Shown here piece after piece: positions 62,688-64,000 of a stretch of 64,000 nucleotides of DNA (its first letter is position 1; the number at the start of each line of letters is the position of its first letter). Location of the stretch: contig WOYV01000039.1 of NCBI GenBank assembly GCA_011620585.1, positions 64,141 through 128,140 on the forward strand. The letters are read 5' to 3'. The DNA is from Draconibacterium sp. (GTDB taxonomy: Bacteria; Bacteroidota; Bacteroidia; Bacteroidales; Prolixibacteraceae). Both the position numbers and the translations under genes were made by a program. The notes under the pieces were generated by a model, which had not been told where the DNA came from, did no database searches, and worked only from the letters and a program-made list of their open reading frames with translations.

Positions 62688-64000
62688 CTTCGATTGTACT
62701 TAAAACTTTTTTATCCACTTTAACCTTGTATTTACTGCGCAACTCTTTTACCCACTTTTCTTCGAGGTATTTCTGGTAGTCGGCTATGTAAAGCCCGCGG
62801 GCTTCATCGAGCGTTTTGGCCTCTGGTTTAATTTTATCGCCACGAATAAAAGTTACTTCGCTGTCGAAATCTTCGGGAGTATCGCCATTCCACACATAAT
62901 AATCCACTACCGGGTTGGCGCCCTTTTCCCAGGCTCCGTTTTCGATGCTGATCATTTCTTCGGCCCGGTTCAAGTGATCCATCACTTCTTCAACTGTCAT
63001 TTCTTCGGCAAACAGGTTTTCAGCTTCTTCGCGAACCGAAACATTTTTACAGTTGATAATGCTTCCTTTAAAACGTTCGTTCCACAAGCGCTTTTGTTTT
63101 AGTTTCGAATAAAAAGCCTCCAGTCCGAGTGTGTCTTCACTGGCAAAATTCCAGATTTTTTCCTGCGAGATATTGAAAAGCAACATACCGTCGTGGAATT
63201 CCTGCATCAGGTATTTGAATTCGGGGAACTTATCCTCGAGTTTTGAATCTTCCAATGCAGTCACCTCGTTGTTTACCCACTGATCGAACAGCGAAAGATA
63301 ACTGCCACTTTTAATCTTATTTTTGCTTACCCATTTTTGCAAGTCAGCACTTTTGTATTCTTTTCCTTCGATGGTAAAAAGCAAAGCGTCGGGCAGGGGG
63401 GCAGCATCCTGAACCGCCAAACCTTCGAGCTTTTGTTTCCCGTCAACGTTTTCAGTATACCGATATTCTGTTTTTAAATTATCGATAAAAGCCTGCTGGC
63501 TCGAATTATTTCGTTCAGGATCGCGTTTGATCCGGTTTTCCAGTTCCATTTTTAGCGATTCGAACGAGCCGGTTGGTTTTTGGTCGAGCTTTTTTATAAT
63601 GTGATACCCAAAATCGGTTTCGATGGGTTCCGATACGTCGCCAATATTTTCCAACTCAAAAGCAGGGTTCGAGAAAGCAGGGATGATCCTACCTGCCGAG
63701 AACCAAGGCATCTGTCCACCTTCGGCAGCAGAACGCCGGTCGTCGGATTCTTTTTTCGCGAGTTCGGCAAAATCGGCGCCGTTTAGTACCAACTGATACA
63801 GCGAGTCGATGCTAGCTTTTAGTTGCGCTTTCTTCCCGGGGCTGGCTCCTTTCGGAATATTTTTCATGATGTGTGCCACCAGAATTTCACCCTGGTTTTT
63901 TCGCACATTGTTTACTTTCACCAAGTGGTAGCCAAACTTGCTTCGAACGGGTTTCGAGATTTCTCCGACCGGTGTTTCGTATGCAGCATTTTCGAAAGGA
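62680..64000 (-). CDS. Parvulin-type peptidyl-prolyl isomerase, N-terminus outside window
   Basis: The frame is open to the end of the window (64000), so the start is missing; 439 codons are visible. The visible part opens with the end of one parvulin domain (PFENAAYETPVGEISKPVRSKFGYHLVKVNN), then a full one: GEILVAHIMKNIPKGASPGKKAQ, GADFAELAKKESDDRRSAAEGGQMPWFSAGRIIPAF and ETDFGYHIIKKLD. A long helical C-terminal region (about 170 residues onward) ends in KYKVKVDKKVLSTIEGV. Probably a two-domain PpiD/SurA-like periplasmic chaperone, first of the three. Confidence 0.85.
   Translation of the reverse strand, partial: PFENAAYETPVGEISKPVRSKFGYHLVKVNNVRKNQGEILVAHIMKNIPKGASPGKKAQLKASIDSLYQLVLNGADFAELAKKESDDRRSAAEGGQMPWFSAGRIIPAFSNPAFELENIGDVSEPIETDFGYHIIKKLDQKPTGSFESLKMELENRIKRDPERNNSSQQAFIDNLKTEYRYTENVDGKQKLEGLAVQDAAPLPDALLFTIEGKEYKSADLQKWVSKNKIKSGSYLSLFDQWVNNEVTALEDSKLEDKFPEFKYLMQEFHDGMLLFNISQEKIWNFASEDTLGLEAFYSKLKQKRLWNERFKGSIINCKNVSVREEAENLFAEEMTVEEVMDHLNRAEEMISIENGAWEKGANPVVDYYVWNGDTPEDFDSEVTFIRGDKIKPEAKTLDEARGLYIADYQKYLEEKWVKELRSKYKVKVDKKVLSTIEGV

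Noticed and set aside
1-64000. CRISPR arrays, tRNA or rRNA genes, prophage or integrase genes
   Set aside because: No repeat-spacer pattern, cloverleaf or rRNA segment was noticed, and no integrase or phage structural protein is encoded.

Overview
The window looks like chromosome of an anaerobic or facultative member of the Bacteroidota, most likely class Bacteroidia near the Marinilabiliales/Prolixibacteraceae. This rests on family content: a Rho factor with a long Gln/Asn-rich insertion, a fused E1 alpha/beta oxo-acid dehydrogenase, a TlpA-type thioredoxin with a DUF4369-like N-terminus, a DUF4097-type protein behind an ECF sigma/anti-sigma pair, ptb-buk, and mostly weak Shine-Dalgarno sequences. 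The taxon is inferred; there is no rRNA or tRNA gene here to prove it.

Layout. 1-7 kb: an Asp/Glu racemase tail, a decayed secreted-protein remnant, a LasT-type SpoU methyltransferase, an ECF sigma/anti-sigma/DUF4097-like operon, a GT2 glycosyltransferase, a thioredoxin-fold protein, an NTF2-like protein and a 90-bp inverted-repeat element beside an orphan ORF. 7-13 kb (minus strand): rho, a methyltransferase and a YdiJ-like FAD/Fe-S dehydrogenase. 13-19.6 kb: a TetR-TolC-adaptor-RND efflux operon ending in a PII-like protein. 19.7-28.8 kb: an acetate/acyl-CoA block with sirtuin, a Pat-like fusion of NDP-forming acyl-CoA synthetase and GNAT, the acetate transporter satP, and acs, with ptb-buk divergent from acs. 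30-35.9 kb: an L-fucose uptake and oxidation operon (aldo-keto reductase, lactonase, Zn-dehydrogenase, a mannose-1-P guanylyltransferase, FucP, mutarotase). 36-44 kb: a FadL-type porin, a low-complexity lipoprotein, proS, pepT and tilS. 44-48 kb: a decayed strip holding a VOC pseudogene and a GH92 mannosidase pseudogene around an intact LLM flavoprotein gene. 48-57.7 kb: a fused branched-chain oxo-acid dehydrogenase E1, then the complete leucine operon leuA-leuC-leuD-(second LeuA/CimA-like)-leuB. 57.9-64 kb: an OstA-like protein, a MoxR ATPase and three SurA/parvulin-type chaperones, the last cut by the window edge.

The two signals I rate highest are both in the leucine operon. First, the leader upstream of leuA encodes a 20-residue peptide with the run ILLGILILL, followed by three mutually exclusive RNA pairings (1:2, 2:3 and 3:4, the last a terminator). 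This is a complete ribosome-mediated attenuator, starting with GTG. Second, a four-helix-bundle (23S-IVS type) gene flanked by perfect 15-bp inverted repeats sits between leuC and leuD; its gene carries an in-frame premature TAA. The acs/satP/pat-like/sirtuin block is also notable: it places an enzyme, its likely acetylating enzyme and its likely deacetylase side by side.
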